The position numbers were made by a program, and so were the translations under genes. Shown one piece after another: positions 8,462 to 17,168 of a DNA stretch of 64,000 nucleotides. A model generated the notes under the pieces. The model ran no database searches and had not been told where the DNA came from. It was given only the letters and a program-made list of their open reading frames with translations. Origin of the DNA: Flavobacterium sp. (GTDB lineage Bacteria; Bacteroidota; Bacteroidia; Flavobacteriales; Flavobacteriaceae); the NCBI GenBank assembly GCA_030151255.1, contig JASLED010000094.1, forward strand, positions 58,962 through 122,961. Direction: 5' to 3'. Position 1 is the first letter of the stretch. Every line of letters starts with the position of its first letter.

Positions 8462-9400
8462 ATGAAAGGACCATTATTCTATTCTAAAATTCTTTTGTTT
8501 GGAGAATATGGAATTATTAAAAGCTCAAAAGGTTTATCAATTCCATATAATTATTACAATGGAGCATTAAAAATGGAGGAAAATCTTGAAGGGATAGCAT
8601 TAAGATCTAATGAAAGTCTTAAAGAATTTTCTTACTATCTTAAAGATTTACAAAGCACAGAGCCAGAGTTGGTTCAGTTTGATATTGATAAATTATTAAC
8701 AGAGGTTGAGAATGGATTGTACTTTGATTCTAGTATTCCACAAGGATACGGAGTAGGAAGTAGTGGAGCATTAGTAGCTGCAATCTATGATCAGTATGCG
8801 TTAGATAGAATCACAGTTTTAGAAAATCTTACAAAAGATAAACTTCTAAAGTTGAAAGAAATTTTTGGTAAAATGGAAAGCTTTTTCCACGGTACAAGTT
8901 CAGGATTAGATCCGTTGAATAGTTATTTGAGTTTACCAATTCTAATCAATTCGAAAGATAATATAGAACCAACAGGTATTCCTTCTCAAAGCTTAGAAGG
9001 TAAAGGCGGGGTGTTTTTAATAGATTCTGGTATTGTTGGAGAAACTGCTCCAATGGTTACTATTTTTATGGAAAAATTGAAAGATCAAGGTTTCAGAAAA
9101 GTAATAAAAGAAGAGTTTATTAAACATACAGATGCTTGTGTTGAAAATTTCTTAAAAGGTGATTTAAAAGCATTGTTTGCAAATACAAAAGAATTATCGT
9201 CTGTTGTTTTGAATCACTTTAAACCAATGATTCCAGAGCAGTTTCATAATGTTTGGCAAAAAGGTATTGAATCAAACGATTACTATTTAAAACTTTGTGG
9301 TTCTGGTGGAGGTGGCTATATCTTAGGTTTTACAGAAGATATGGACAAAGCAAAAGAATCTTTGAAAGATTATAAATTAGAAGTAGTTTATCAGTTTTAA
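8462..9400 (+). CDS. Mevalonate-kinase-like GHMP kinase
   Basis: A 312-residue GHMP-superfamily kinase. It starts with FYSKILLFGEYGII, the N-terminal motif of mevalonate kinases. It has the ATP-binding loop PQGYGVGSSGAL at residues 93-104, FFHGTSSGLDPLNSY in the middle, and a C-terminal LCGSGGGGYILGF motif. Mevalonate kinase phosphorylates mevalonate to 5-phosphomevalonate. With mvaD 3 kb upstream and a prenyltransferase downstream, a role in isoprenoid precursor supply is likely. Phosphomevalonate kinase activity cannot be excluded from sequence alone. Confidence 0.85.
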   Translation: MKGPLFYSKILLFGEYGIIKSSKGLSIPYNYYNGALKMEENLEGIALRSNESLKEFSYYLKDLQSTEPELVQFDIDKLLTEVENGLYFDSSIPQGYGVGSSGALVAAIYDQYALDRITVLENLTKDKLLKLKEIFGKMESFFHGTSSGLDPLNSYLSLPILINSKDNIEPTGIPSQSLEGKGGVFLIDSGIVGETAPMVTIFMEKLKDQGFRKVIKEEFIKHTDACVENFLKGDLKALFANTKELSSVVLNHFKPMIPEQFHNVWQKGIESNDYYLKLCGSGGGGYILGFTEDMDKAKESLKDYKLEVVYQF

Positions 9401-9459
9401 TAAACATATAAAACTCAAAAATGTTGTAGCCAATGATTAATCAATAACAAATAAAGGAT

Positions 9460-10383
9460 ATGTTATCTAGGAAAAACAAAATACTCTTAGCTAAAATATT
9501 TAGTTTGTTTTCGGTTGTTAGGGGATACAACATTTTTGTTATTGTACTTGCGCAATACTTAGCATCTATTTTTATTTTTGCTCCCCAGATGCGCGCGCTA
9601 GATATTATTTTGGATTGGAAACTTTTTCTTATCATATTTTCATCGTCATTAGCTATTGCTTCTGGGTATATAATAAATAATTTTTACGATGCCGAAAAAG
9701 ATCTAATCAATCGCCCAAATAAATCAATGATTGACCGATTGGTTAGTCAAACTACCAAACTTCGTGTATATTTTGCACTCAACTTTTTATCGGTAATTAT
9801 AGTACTTCCCGTATCAATTTATGCAACGCTATTTTTTTCGGGTTATATTTTCTTGCTTTGGCTCTATTCTCATAAATTAAAAAAATATCCTATAATAGGC
9901 AATTTAGTAGCCTCGCTCTTGGCAATTATTCCATTTTTTGCCATTTTAGTATATTTTAATGCCTATTATCTTCCTGTGTTTATTCACGCATCTTTTTTGT
10001 TTATTATTATATTGATGAGAGAAATGATGAAAGATTTGGAAAATCTTCCAGGCGATTTTGCTAATAATTATCAAACTATTCCGGTTCGTTTTGGCGAAAA
10101 AACAACAAAAAAGATAATGTCTGTATTGTTTTTGCTTTATGTAATTCCAATAAATATTATTATCGTAAAAATGAACGTGGGGTATATGAGTTACTATTTT
10201 TATTTTAGTATTATCATTTTCTTATTTTTTATAATACAACTCTGGCGATCAGAAACAACAGAACAATATCATCGTTTACACTTTATATTAAAATTATTAA
10301 TTTTATTAGGGGTTTTATCTATTGTATTAATAAAACCTGATGTATTAGTGAGTGGTAAAAATTTATTAGAAGATGTTTTATAA
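9460..10383 (+). CDS. UbiA-family prenyltransferase (geranylgeranylglycerol-phosphate synthase-like)
   Basis: A 307-residue polytopic membrane protein of the UbiA superfamily, about eight or nine hydrophobic segments. The first Asp-rich motif is NNFYDAEKDLINRPNK (N73, D77, D81), which binds the Mg2+-diphosphate. The second is MKDLENLPGDFANNYQTIPVRFG in the loop between helices. Such enzymes transfer a prenyl group to an aromatic or glycerol-phosphate acceptor. Bacteroidota homologues are often labelled geranylgeranylglycerol-phosphate geranylgeranyltransferases, but the acceptor cannot be read from sequence. It follows the GHMP kinase by 59 bp. Confidence 0.85.
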   Translation: MLSRKNKILLAKIFSLFSVVRGYNIFVIVLAQYLASIFIFAPQMRALDIILDWKLFLIIFSSSLAIASGYIINNFYDAEKDLINRPNKSMIDRLVSQTTKLRVYFALNFLSVIIVLPVSIYATLFFSGYIFLLWLYSHKLKKYPIIGNLVASLLAIIPFFAILVYFNAYYLPVFIHASFLFIIILMREMMKDLENLPGDFANNYQTIPVRFGEKTTKKIMSVLFLLYVIPINIIIVKMNVGYMSYYFYFSIIIFLFFIIQLWRSETTEQYHRLHFILKLLILLGVLSIVLIKPDVLVSGKNLLEDVL

Positions 10384-10431
10384 CTATTTGCTATATTTTA
10401 ATGTAAATAGAAATAAGAAATACAGATTGTC

Positions 10432-10439
10432 TATCTTTG
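10432..10439 (+). promoter_or_regulatory. -7 promoter box (TATCTTTG) for the pseudouridine synthase
   Basis: TAnnTTTG match 15 bp before the ATG at 10455. The TTG at 10437-10439 that would extend the frame is part of this box, so it is not the start codon. Confidence 0.7.
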
Positions 10440-10454
10440 CAAAAATCTTATGAT

Positions 10455-11339
10455 ATGAATAACGGCAAATCAAGTTCGAAAAATAATAAAACAGGTAACA
10501 GAAGTACTGCTAAATCAGGAAGTGGTTCTAAGCCTGTTCAGAAGCGTTCTGCCAAGCCAGCAGGAAAATCTTTCAATAACAAACCATTTGATAGAAAACC
10601 AAAGGCTATAACAACTCCAAAAGAAGAAACAGGCGAAATGCGTCTGAACAGATATATTGGTAATTCTGGTGTTTGCTCTAGAAGAGAAGCAGATATTTAT
10701 ATAGTTTCAGGAAATGTAAAAGTAAACGGCGAAGTAATAACAGAGTTAGGTTACAAAGTAAAAGCTGAAGACGTTGTAAACTTTGATGGAACAGTAATTA
10801 CACCTGAAAAGAAAATATATGTAGTGCTAAATAAACCAAAAGGATTTTCAACTATTAATGAAGAAATTATTAGCCCAGAAAATGTTTTGAGTTTAATTAA
10901 AACCGCATCAAAATATCCGTTGGCACCAGTAGGTCGTATGGATAAAAGTACGTTAGGATTAATGTTGTTTACAAACGATACAACATTGATTCAAAAATTG
11001 AGTTCGACAGAACAACGTTCGTCAAAAATGTACCAAGTTTCTTTGGATAAAAATTTAAAATACGAAGATTTAGAAAAAATTAAAAAAGGTATTTATATTG
11101 ACGAAAAACGCGTTTTTGTTGAAGATGTTGCTTATGTAGAAAAGCAACCTAAAACAGAAATTGGTATAAAACTAAAAGCATCTAACGTAAAATTAGTACG
11201 TGCTTTGTTTGAATCTTTAAGCTATGATGTATTGAAGGTTGATAGAGCAATGTATGGCTCAATTACAAAATGGAATTTACCACGAGGTAAATGGAGATTT
11301 CTTACAGAAGAAGAAGTAAGAGGATTAAAACAAGGATAA
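10455..11339 (+). CDS. 23S rRNA pseudouridine synthase, RluB/RsuA family
   Basis: Isomerises a specific uridine in rRNA to pseudouridine. From the ATG at 10455 the product is 294 residues. It has a ~55-residue Ser/Lys/Arg-rich extension, then an S4 RNA-binding domain (MRLNRYIGNSGVCSRREAD, ~residues 59-110). The catalytic domain carries GRMDKSTLGLMLFTND, with the essential Asp at residue 163. The basic N-terminal extension is common in Bacteroidota members. The frame could begin at a TTG at 10437, but that codon lies inside the promoter box. A strong terminator follows. Confidence 0.9.
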   Translation: MNNGKSSSKNNKTGNRSTAKSGSGSKPVQKRSAKPAGKSFNNKPFDRKPKAITTPKEETGEMRLNRYIGNSGVCSRREADIYIVSGNVKVNGEVITELGYKVKAEDVVNFDGTVITPEKKIYVVLNKPKGFSTINEEIISPENVLSLIKTASKYPLAPVGRMDKSTLGLMLFTNDTTLIQKLSSTEQRSSKMYQVSLDKNLKYEDLEKIKKGIYIDEKRVFVEDVAYVEKQPKTEIGIKLKASNVKLVRALFESLSYDVLKVDRAMYGSITKWNLPRGKWRFLTEEEVRGLKQG

Positions 11340-11356
11340 TATAGTTTGATATAAGT

Positions 11357-11387
11357 AAAAAAGCTCAACAAATGTTGAGCTTTTTTT
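11357..11387. terminator. Terminator between rluB-like gene and yceI-like gene
   Basis: A-run plus AGCTCAACA pairs with TGTTGAGCT plus T-run around a two-base loop. It can work in both directions between the convergent genes. Confidence 0.85.
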
Positions 11388-11406
11388 GGTTTTGAGTTGT
11401 TGTTTA

Positions 11407-11934
11407 TTATAATGCAAATTGTGTTTCGATGTCGAAGTTTACTTCTTCTCCAACTAATAATCCACCTGCTTCTAGCGCTGAATTCCAGTTTAAATTCCAG
11501 TCTTTACGGTTAATTTTACCATTAAGCGCCAAAGCAATTTTGTTGTTTCCCCATGGATCTACGATAATTCCGCTATATTCTGCATTTAATTTTACTGGAT
11601 TTTCAACGCCATGCATTGTAAGAATTCCTTCAATTGTATAATGAGATTGGCTTTTTTTCTCAATTTTAGTTGACTTGAATTCTAAAGTGGCATATTGTTC
11701 TACATCAAAGAAATCAGCACTTTTTAAGTGATTATCTCTATCTGCATTATTTGTATCAATTGAAGCAACTTGTGCTACAAAGTTTAAAGAACTTTCTTCA
11801 AAGTTGTCATTTGGTATCTGAATTGTTGCTTCATAATCATTAAAGTTTCCTTTAACGTTAGTAAACATCATATGTTTAATTTTAAAACCAATTGATGAGT
11901 GAGATTTGTCTATTGACCAAGTTTTAGTTTCCAT
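11407..11934 (-). CDS. YceI-family lipid-binding protein
   Basis: A 175-residue lipocalin-like YceI-family protein. It begins WSIDKSHSSIGFKIKHMMFTNVKGNF and has the typical AQVASIDTNNADRDNHLKSADFFD block at about residues 54-77, then GILTMHGVENPVKLN and KINRKDWNLNWN. Family structures bind isoprenoid-like lipids in a beta-barrel. Unlike many YceI proteins it has no signal peptide, so a cytoplasmic location is likely. It starts 18 bp after the pirin stop, so the two probably share a transcript. Confidence 0.9.
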   Translation of the reverse strand: METKTWSIDKSHSSIGFKIKHMMFTNVKGNFNDYEATIQIPNDNFEESSLNFVAQVASIDTNNADRDNHLKSADFFDVEQYATLEFKSTKIEKKSQSHYTIEGILTMHGVENPVKLNAEYSGIIVDPWGNNKIALALNGKINRKDWNLNWNSALEAGGLLVGEEVNFDIETQFAL

Positions 11935-11952
11935 AGTATATTTTTTTAATAA

Positions 11953-12687
11953 TTAATTTAAGTAATTTGGTAATTCCATCGGAACTTCCATGATAAGTAA
12001 TTTTGTGTTTGTTTTATTTTTTATTGTAAGTGTTTCAATATCCCAGATGCCAATTGCATCTCTGTTTTCTAATTGTTGATTGTTTATAATGATATCTCCT
12101 TCCAAAACAAATAAGAAAACACCATTGTTTTTATGATCTTTTAAATTGTAAGTAATGGTTTCATTAGCCTCAAAATCTCCTAAGTGAAACCATGCATTTT
12201 GATAAATCCAAGCACCTTTGTCTTCTGGATTGGGCGATAAAATTTGATCCCATTTGCCTTTTCTATCTTCTAGGTCAATTGCTAATTGCTGATAACGCGG
12301 AGTTACATTTAACTGATTAGGAAATAACCATATTTGTAAAAACTCACTTGCTTCGGTTTCACTCGGATTATATTCGCTGTGCTCAATTCCTGTTCCAGCA
12401 CTCATTACTTGTATTTCGCCAACATTAATGGTTTCTCCGTTGCCCATACTATCTTTATGAGCAAGACTTCCAGAAAGTGGAATTGAAATAATCTCCATGT
12501 TTTCGTGTGGATGTGTACCAAATCCCATTCCTGCATCTACATGGTCATCGTTTAATACACGTAAAACGCCAAAGTGAATTCTGTCATTATTTCTGTAGTT
12601 TGCAAAGCTAAATGTATGGTGAGATTTTAACCAACCGTGATTGGCATAACCTCTACTGTTATTTTTGTAAATTATAAAGTTCTGCAT
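11953..12687 (-). CDS. Pirin family protein (cupin)
   Basis: Bicupin metal-binding protein; some pirins act as quercetinases, others as regulators. From the ATG at 12687 the product is 244 residues, with the pirin motif SHHTFSFANY, the cupin metal ligands in GTHPHENMEIISIPLSG and a C-terminal cupin half. The frame extends upstream to 12786, but that stretch contains the crp-like gene's terminator and a TATCTTTG promoter, so the shorter start is preferred. It is followed by the YceI gene and preceded by a Crp-like regulator that may or may not control it. Confidence 0.88.
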   Translation of the reverse strand: MQNFIIYKNNSRGYANHGWLKSHHTFSFANYRNNDRIHFGVLRVLNDDHVDAGMGFGTHPHENMEIISIPLSGSLAHKDSMGNGETINVGEIQVMSAGTGIEHSEYNPSETEASEFLQIWLFPNQLNVTPRYQQLAIDLEDRKGKWDQILSPNPEDKGAWIYQNAWFHLGDFEANETITYNLKDHKNNGVFLFVLEGDIIINNQQLENRDAIGIWDIETLTIKNKTNTKLLIMEVPMELPNYLN

Positions 12688-12708
12688 AGCTGTATCAATT
12701 TTGTAGTA

Positions 12709-12716
12709 CAAAGATA
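12709..12716 (-). promoter_or_regulatory. -7 promoter box (TATCTTTG) for pirin-yceI
   Basis: TAnnTTTG on the minus strand, 21 bp upstream of the pirin ATG. It decides the start choice. Confidence 0.65.
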
Positions 12717-12769
12717 TAACACTATGAAGGCTAGTATACTTAATGTAGATTAAGAAATAAAAGGATAAT

Positions 12770-12799
12770 AAAAAAGACCTTATCATAAAGGTCTTTTTT
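12770..12799 (-). terminator. Terminator after the Crp-like regulator
   Basis: AAAAAAGACCTT pairs with AAGGTCTTTTTT around a 6-base loop, just after the regulator stop on the minus strand. Confidence 0.8.
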
Positions 12800-12801
12800 A
12801 A

Positions 12802-13380
12802 CTATTTAGCGGTAAGTAATCTCTTTTTTAATTTACTAAAGAATTCGGGCGTAATACCTAAATATGAAGCAATTTGTTTTTGAGGTAAACAATTTTTAAT
12901 TGTGCTATAACGTTCGCAAAAGCGTTCATATCTTTCGTCTGCAGATAATGATAAATTATCCATTAAACGTTGCTGATTTGCTACCAATGAGCGTTCTACT
13001 AATATACGAAAGTAACGTTCTATTTTAGGAACATCATCAAATAATTTTAATTGATCGTTTCGGGTAATTTTTAAAACCATGGCATCTTCTACCACTTCAA
13101 TATAAGAAATGCTTGGTTTTTGAGATAAAAAACTATACATATCTGCAATCCACCAACCTGTTGTAGCAAAATTTGCAGTATGTTCTACAGCTTGCTCATC
13201 AATGCAATAATTTCTCAAAATTCCAGATAATACAAAAGTGGAATTAAAACAGATTTCTCCTTCTATCAATATTTTTTCTTTTGCACTATATCGTTCCGAT
13301 TTAAAAGCTTTTAAAACAATTTTTTGTTCTTCTTCTGTTAAATCAACATGTTTGGCAATACTGTCTAATAATAAATCCAC
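12802..13380 (-). CDS. Crp/Fnr-family transcriptional regulator
   Basis: A 192-residue protein with an N-terminal cyclic-nucleotide-binding-like beta-roll (SAKEKILIEGEICFNSTFVLSGILRNYC) and a C-terminal winged helix in which KQIASYLGITPEFFSKLKKRL is the recognition region. The four-cysteine iron-sulfur pattern of FNR is absent. The effector is unknown; many flavobacterial homologues of this type lack obvious cAMP-binding residues. Flanking terminators make it a single-gene unit. Confidence 0.87.
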   Translation of the reverse strand: MDLLLDSIAKHVDLTEEEQKIVLKAFKSERYSAKEKILIEGEICFNSTFVLSGILRNYCIDEQAVEHTANFATTGWWIADMYSFLSQKPSISYIEVVEDAMVLKITRNDQLKLFDDVPKIERYFRILVERSLVANQQRLMDNLSLSADERYERFCERYSTIKNCLPQKQIASYLGITPEFFSKLKKRLLTAK

Positions 13381-13424
13381 AACTAATAATTTTGATAGAT
13401 ATAAAAATACGATTTCTATCTCAC

Positions 13425-13460
13425 AAAAAAAAAGCCTTCAATTTAATTGAAGGCTTTTTT
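13425..13460 (-). terminator. Terminator after the aspartate aminotransferase
   Basis: AAGCCTTCAAT pairs with ATTGAAGGCTT around TTA, flanked by A- and T-runs, immediately after the stop at 13463. Confidence 0.85.
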
Positions 13461-13462
13461 TA

Positions 13463-14653
13463 TTATTGAAGTGCATTTTTAATACGTAATAATGCTTCTT
13501 TTAATTGATCTTCACTTGTTGCATAAGAAAGACGAATACAGTTTGGATTACCAAAAGCTTCTCCTGTTACAGTAGCCACGTGTGCTTTGTCTAATAAATA
13601 TAACGATAATTCGTCAGCGTTATTGATGGTAATTCCTTGAAAAGTTTTTCCGAAGAATTCAGAAACATCTGGAAATAAGTAAAAAGCGCCATCAGGTACA
13701 TTTACCTTCATACCAGGAATTTCTCTCAGTAATTCTACCACTAAATCTCTTCTGCGTTTAAAAGCTGCTACCATTTCGTTTAATACGCTTGGCGAAGCAT
13801 TTACTGCTGCAATTGTTGCTCTTTGTGCTATGCTATTTGCGCCAGAAGTTACTTGGCCTTGCATTTTTGTGCATGCTTTTGCAATAAATTCTGGTGCACC
13901 AATATAACCAATACGATATCCCGTCATTGCAAATGCTTTTGAAATACCATTAACTGTAATTGTGCGCTCTATTAAATTGCCGATAGAACCAATGCTACAG
14001 TAATCTCCTAAGAAATTGATGTGTTCGTAAATTTCGTCCGAAAGAATATAGATTGACGGATGTTTTTCTAATACTTCAGCCAAAGCTTCTAATTCTGCTT
14101 TGTTGTAAACAGAACCACTCGGATTACACGGCGAACTAAACCACATCATTTTAGTTTTAGGAGTAATTGCATCAGCTAATTGTTGCGGTGTAATTTTAAA
14201 ATCTGTTTCAATAGATGTAGGTACTTCTACCGGAATTCCTTCTGCAATTTTTACAATTTCGGCATAACTAACCCAATAAGGAGCAGGAATAATTACCTCA
14301 TCCCCCGGATTAATCATTACTTGAGCAACGTTAAATAATGCTTGTTTTGCTCCAGTTGATACTACAATATCATTGGGGCTATAATTAAGGTTGTTATCTC
14401 TTTTAAATTTATTGCTAATAGCTTGTCTAAGGTCTAAATATCCATCAACAGGAGGATATTTACTGTAATTATCATTAATTGCTTGTATAGCCGCTTCTTT
14501 TAAAAAGTTTGGCGTATTAAAGTCTGGTTCACCAAGACTCAAGCTAATAATGTCTACTCCTTGCTCTTTCAATTCGCGCGCTTTTGCAGCCATTGCAAGA
14601 GTTTGTGAAGTGGTAAGGTTGTTTATTCTATCTGAAAGGACTTGAGTTTTCAT
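13463..14653 (-). CDS. Pyridoxal-phosphate aspartate aminotransferase
   Basis: Class I aminotransferase, probably interconverting aspartate and oxaloacetate with 2-oxoglutarate/glutamate. From ATG 14653 it is 396 residues. It has SLSLGEPDFNTP at ~36-47, the SPCNPSGSVY motif, YILSDEIYEHINF, and the PLP Schiff-base lysine in NGISKAFAMTGYRIGY (Lys239). A longer frame starts at 14686, but that TTG lies within a TACCTTTG promoter box. Specificity for aspartate over other amino acids is inferred from similarity to the 1-gamma subgroup. Confidence 0.9.
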   Translation of the reverse strand: MKTQVLSDRINNLTTSQTLAMAAKARELKEQGVDIISLSLGEPDFNTPNFLKEAAIQAINDNYSKYPPVDGYLDLRQAISNKFKRDNNLNYSPNDIVVSTGAKQALFNVAQVMINPGDEVIIPAPYWVSYAEIVKIAEGIPVEVPTSIETDFKITPQQLADAITPKTKMMWFSSPCNPSGSVYNKAELEALAEVLEKHPSIYILSDEIYEHINFLGDYCSIGSIGNLIERTITVNGISKAFAMTGYRIGYIGAPEFIAKACTKMQGQVTSGANSIAQRATIAAVNASPSVLNEMVAAFKRRRDLVVELLREIPGMKVNVPDGAFYLFPDVSEFFGKTFQGITINNADELSLYLLDKAHVATVTGEAFGNPNCIRLSYATSEDQLKEALLRIKNALQ

Positions 14654-14683
14654 AGGTAAAAAATACAATTTTAAGTCTAAACT

Positions 14684-14691
14684 CAAAGGTA
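14684..14691 (-). promoter_or_regulatory. -7 promoter box (TACCTTTG) for the aminotransferase
   Basis: TAnnTTTG on the minus strand, 30 bp upstream of the chosen ATG. Confidence 0.65.
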
Positions 14692-14744
14692 GCTATATTT
14701 AATTTATATTATAAAAACGAGTAGTTAATTTACCCATAAAAAGC

Positions 14745-14752
14745 TACTTTTG
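14745..14752 (+). promoter_or_regulatory. -7 promoter box (TACTTTTG) for rsmG
   Basis: TAnnTTTG match 14 bp upstream of the rsmG ATG at 14767, divergent from the aminotransferase promoter. Confidence 0.6.
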
Positions 14753-14766
14753 TCAAAACTTTTGAA

Positions 14767-15396
14767 ATGGAAGAAATTATAAAGTATTTTCCCAATTTAA
14801 CTGATGAACAGATCAGACAATTTGAGAAATTGGAAGAAGTTTACAACGAATGGAACGCAAAGATTAATGTAATATCAAGAAAAGATATACAAGAATTGTA
14901 CATAAAACATATTTTACATTCTTTAGGAATTGCAAAAGCGATGGAATTTGTGCCAGGAAGTAGTGTAATGGATGTGGGTACAGGAGGTGGCTTTCCAGGT
15001 ATTCCATTAGCTATTTTATTTCCGGAAACTAATTTTTATTTAATTGATATTATTGCAAAAAAAATAAAAGTAGTTAACGAGGTAATTAATGCACTTGGGT
15101 TGACAAATGTTGTGGCAGAGCAAAAAAGAGCTGAAACGGTTGATCAGAAGTTTGATTTTATTGTAAGTAGAGCAGTAACAAATATGCCTGATTTTGTAAA
15201 ATGGATTCGCCATAAAACCAAAAAAGAAAATATCAACGAATTCGAAAATGGTATTTTGTACTTAAAAGGCGGTGATTTGACCGAAGAATTACAAGATTTT
15301 CCGAAAGCAATTCAATTTGATTTGAGCAATATTTTTGACAACGAATTTTTCAAAACTAAAAAAGTGGTGTATTTACCCTTAAAATATAAAGGATAA
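14767..15396 (+). CDS. rsmG: 16S rRNA (guanine527-N7)-methyltransferase
   Basis: SAM-dependent enzyme that methylates G527 of 16S rRNA in the 530 loop. The 209-residue product carries NEWNAKINVISRKDI and LYIKHILHSLGIAK at the N-terminus. The SAM-binding motif VMDVGTGGGFPGIPLAI begins near residue 67. DFIVSRAVTNMP and YLKGGDL follow. Length and motif order are typical. Single gene with its own promoter and terminator. Confidence 0.96.
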   Translation: MEEIIKYFPNLTDEQIRQFEKLEEVYNEWNAKINVISRKDIQELYIKHILHSLGIAKAMEFVPGSSVMDVGTGGGFPGIPLAILFPETNFYLIDIIAKKIKVVNEVINALGLTNVVAEQKRAETVDQKFDFIVSRAVTNMPDFVKWIRHKTKKENINEFENGILYLKGGDLTEELQDFPKAIQFDLSNIFDNEFFKTKKVVYLPLKYKG

Positions 15397-15427
15397 AAAA
15401 AAGGAGCTGATTTTCAGCTCCTTTTTT
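15397..15427. terminator. Bidirectional terminator rsmG/pruA
   Basis: AAGGAGCTGA pairs with TCAGCTCCTT around a short T loop, with A- and T-runs on the two sides, between convergent genes. Confidence 0.87.
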
Positions 15428-15432
15428 ATGTA

Positions 15433-17058
15433 TTATCCTAAGAATGGATATTTATAATCCGTTGCAGGAATAAAAGTTTCTTTAATTGTTCTTGGAGAAA
15501 CCCAACGCAACAAGTTTAAGATAGAACCTGCTTTGTCATTTGTTCCAGAAGCTCTTGCTCCACCAAATGGTTGTTGTCCTACAACTGCACCTGTTGGTTT
15601 ATCGTTAATGTAGAAGTTACCTGCAGAGTTTACTAAAGCCTCTGTAGCTTCAACAATTGCATAACGACATTTTGCTAAGATAGCTCCCGTTAAAGCGTAG
15701 ATAGATGTTTCGTCTACTAACTTTAATGTTTCTGCCCATTTAGCATCTTCGTAAACGTATACTGTTAAAACAGGACCAAATAATTCTGTTTCCATTGTAT
15801 CGTATTTAGGATTTGTTGTTACAATAACAGTTGGTTCAACGAAATATCCTACAGATTTATCGTATTTACCACCTAAAACAACTTCTGCTTCGCTTGATGC
15901 TTTTGCTTCTTCAATTGCTTTAGCTAATTTATCAAATGAACTTTCAGAAATTACCGAAGAAACAAAGTTTGATGGATCTTCTGGCGATCCCATTTTGATA
16001 GTTGCTAAGTCAGCAGCCATATATTCTTTTACTGTTGGCCATAACGATGCTGGAACATAAGCGCGAGAAGCCGCAGAACATTTTTGTCCTTGGTATTCAA
16101 ACGCACCTCTTGTTAAAGCAACAGCTACTTCTTTTGGACAAGCAGATGAATGTGCTAACACATAATCTTTTCCTCCTGTTTCCCCAACAATTCTTGGATA
16201 TGTTTTGTAGTTGTTGATGTTTTGTCCAATTTTATTCCACATGCTGTTGAAAACTCCTGTAGAACCTGTAAAGTGGATACCTGCAAAATCAGGACTTGCC
16301 AATAACGTATCTGTAATCATTCCAGAATCTCCGTATACTACATTGATTACTCCATCAGGTAAACCTGCTTTTTGGAAAATTTCAACAATTACTCTTGCAG
16401 AGTAAATTTGTGTAGCAGACGGTTTCCAAACAACAACGTTCCCCATCATTGCAACAGATGCTGGTAAGTTTCCAGAAATAGCTGTAAAGTTGAATGGAGT
16501 AATTGCATAAATGAATCCTTCTAACGGACGGTGTTCTAATCTATTCCAAACTCCATCAACAGAAAGTGGTTGTTCAGCATAAATTTGCGTCATATATTCT
16601 ACGTTGAAACGCAAGAAATCGATAAACTCACAAGCTGCATCAATTTCAGCTTGGTGTAATGTTTTTGCTTGCGCAATCATTGTTGCAGCATTTAATTTTG
16701 CACGGTACGGACCAGCAATTAATTCGGCAGCTTTTAAGAAAATAGCAGCTCTGTGCTCCCAAGGCATAGAAGCCCATTTTTTCTTTGCTTCTAATGCTGT
16801 AGAAACCGCTTTTTCTACCAAAGCTTTGTCTGCTTGGTGATAAACTCCTAATTTATGTTTGTGATCAAAAGGAGGAAATAAATCTTTTGTATTACCTGTT
16901 CTGATTTCTTCTCCACCAATATATAACGGAATATCAACTAATTGGTTGTATTGTTCTTTGAAAGAGTTCAAAGTCAATTCTCTTTCTGGTGTTCCTGGAG
17001 CGTATGATTTTACTGGCTCATTAACAGCAGTAGGAACTTTATAGAATCCTTTTGACAT
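15433..17058 (-). CDS. pruA: L-glutamate gamma-semialdehyde dehydrogenase (1-pyrroline-5-carboxylate dehydrogenase)
   Basis: NAD+-dependent aldehyde dehydrogenase that oxidises glutamate semialdehyde, the second step of proline catabolism. The 541-residue product has the ALDH fold: the TPFNFTAISGNLP segment, GDSGMITDTLLASPDFAGIHFTGSTGVF, the catalytic Glu in GETGGKD, and the nucleophilic Cys in YQGQKCSAASRAYVP. It is the stand-alone form, without a fused PutA proline dehydrogenase domain. Start and length agree with the family. An upstream promoter box and A/T repeat lie at 17098-17132. Confidence 0.95.
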   Translation of the reverse strand: MSKGFYKVPTAVNEPVKSYAPGTPERELTLNSFKEQYNQLVDIPLYIGGEEIRTGNTKDLFPPFDHKHKLGVYHQADKALVEKAVSTALEAKKKWASMPWEHRAAIFLKAAELIAGPYRAKLNAATMIAQAKTLHQAEIDAACEFIDFLRFNVEYMTQIYAEQPLSVDGVWNRLEHRPLEGFIYAITPFNFTAISGNLPASVAMMGNVVVWKPSATQIYSARVIVEIFQKAGLPDGVINVVYGDSGMITDTLLASPDFAGIHFTGSTGVFNSMWNKIGQNINNYKTYPRIVGETGGKDYVLAHSSACPKEVAVALTRGAFEYQGQKCSAASRAYVPASLWPTVKEYMAADLATIKMGSPEDPSNFVSSVISESSFDKLAKAIEEAKASSEAEVVLGGKYDKSVGYFVEPTVIVTTNPKYDTMETELFGPVLTVYVYEDAKWAETLKLVDETSIYALTGAILAKCRYAIVEATEALVNSAGNFYINDKPTGAVVGQQPFGGARASGTNDKAGSILNLLRWVSPRTIKETFIPATDYKYPFLG

Positions 17059-17097
17059 AATGTATTCTTTATAAGGTTTTTAAATAATATGTAGTTA

Positions 17098-17105
17098 CAA
17101 AGATA
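17098..17105 (-). promoter_or_regulatory. -7 promoter box (TATCTTTG) for pruA
   Basis: TAnnTTTG on the minus strand, 39 bp upstream of the pruA ATG. Confidence 0.6.
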
Positions 17106-17132
17106 ATTAAATTTAATTAAATTTAATTAAAC
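17105..17132. repeat. 10-bp tandem repeat AATTAAATTT (2.7 copies) at the pruA promoter
   Basis: AATTAAATTT at 17105-17114 and 17115-17124, followed by a partial third copy. It occupies the -10 to -40 region of the pruA promoter, with a period close to one helical turn. Confidence 0.8.
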
Positions 17133-17168
17133 GAATAAGTTACATTGCTTTGTAATTGTTTCTTAAAA

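Noticed and set aside
12688..12786. N-terminal extension of the pirin protein
   Set aside because: This stretch holds the upstream gene's terminator and a consensus promoter box, and the extra residues lack conservation signs.
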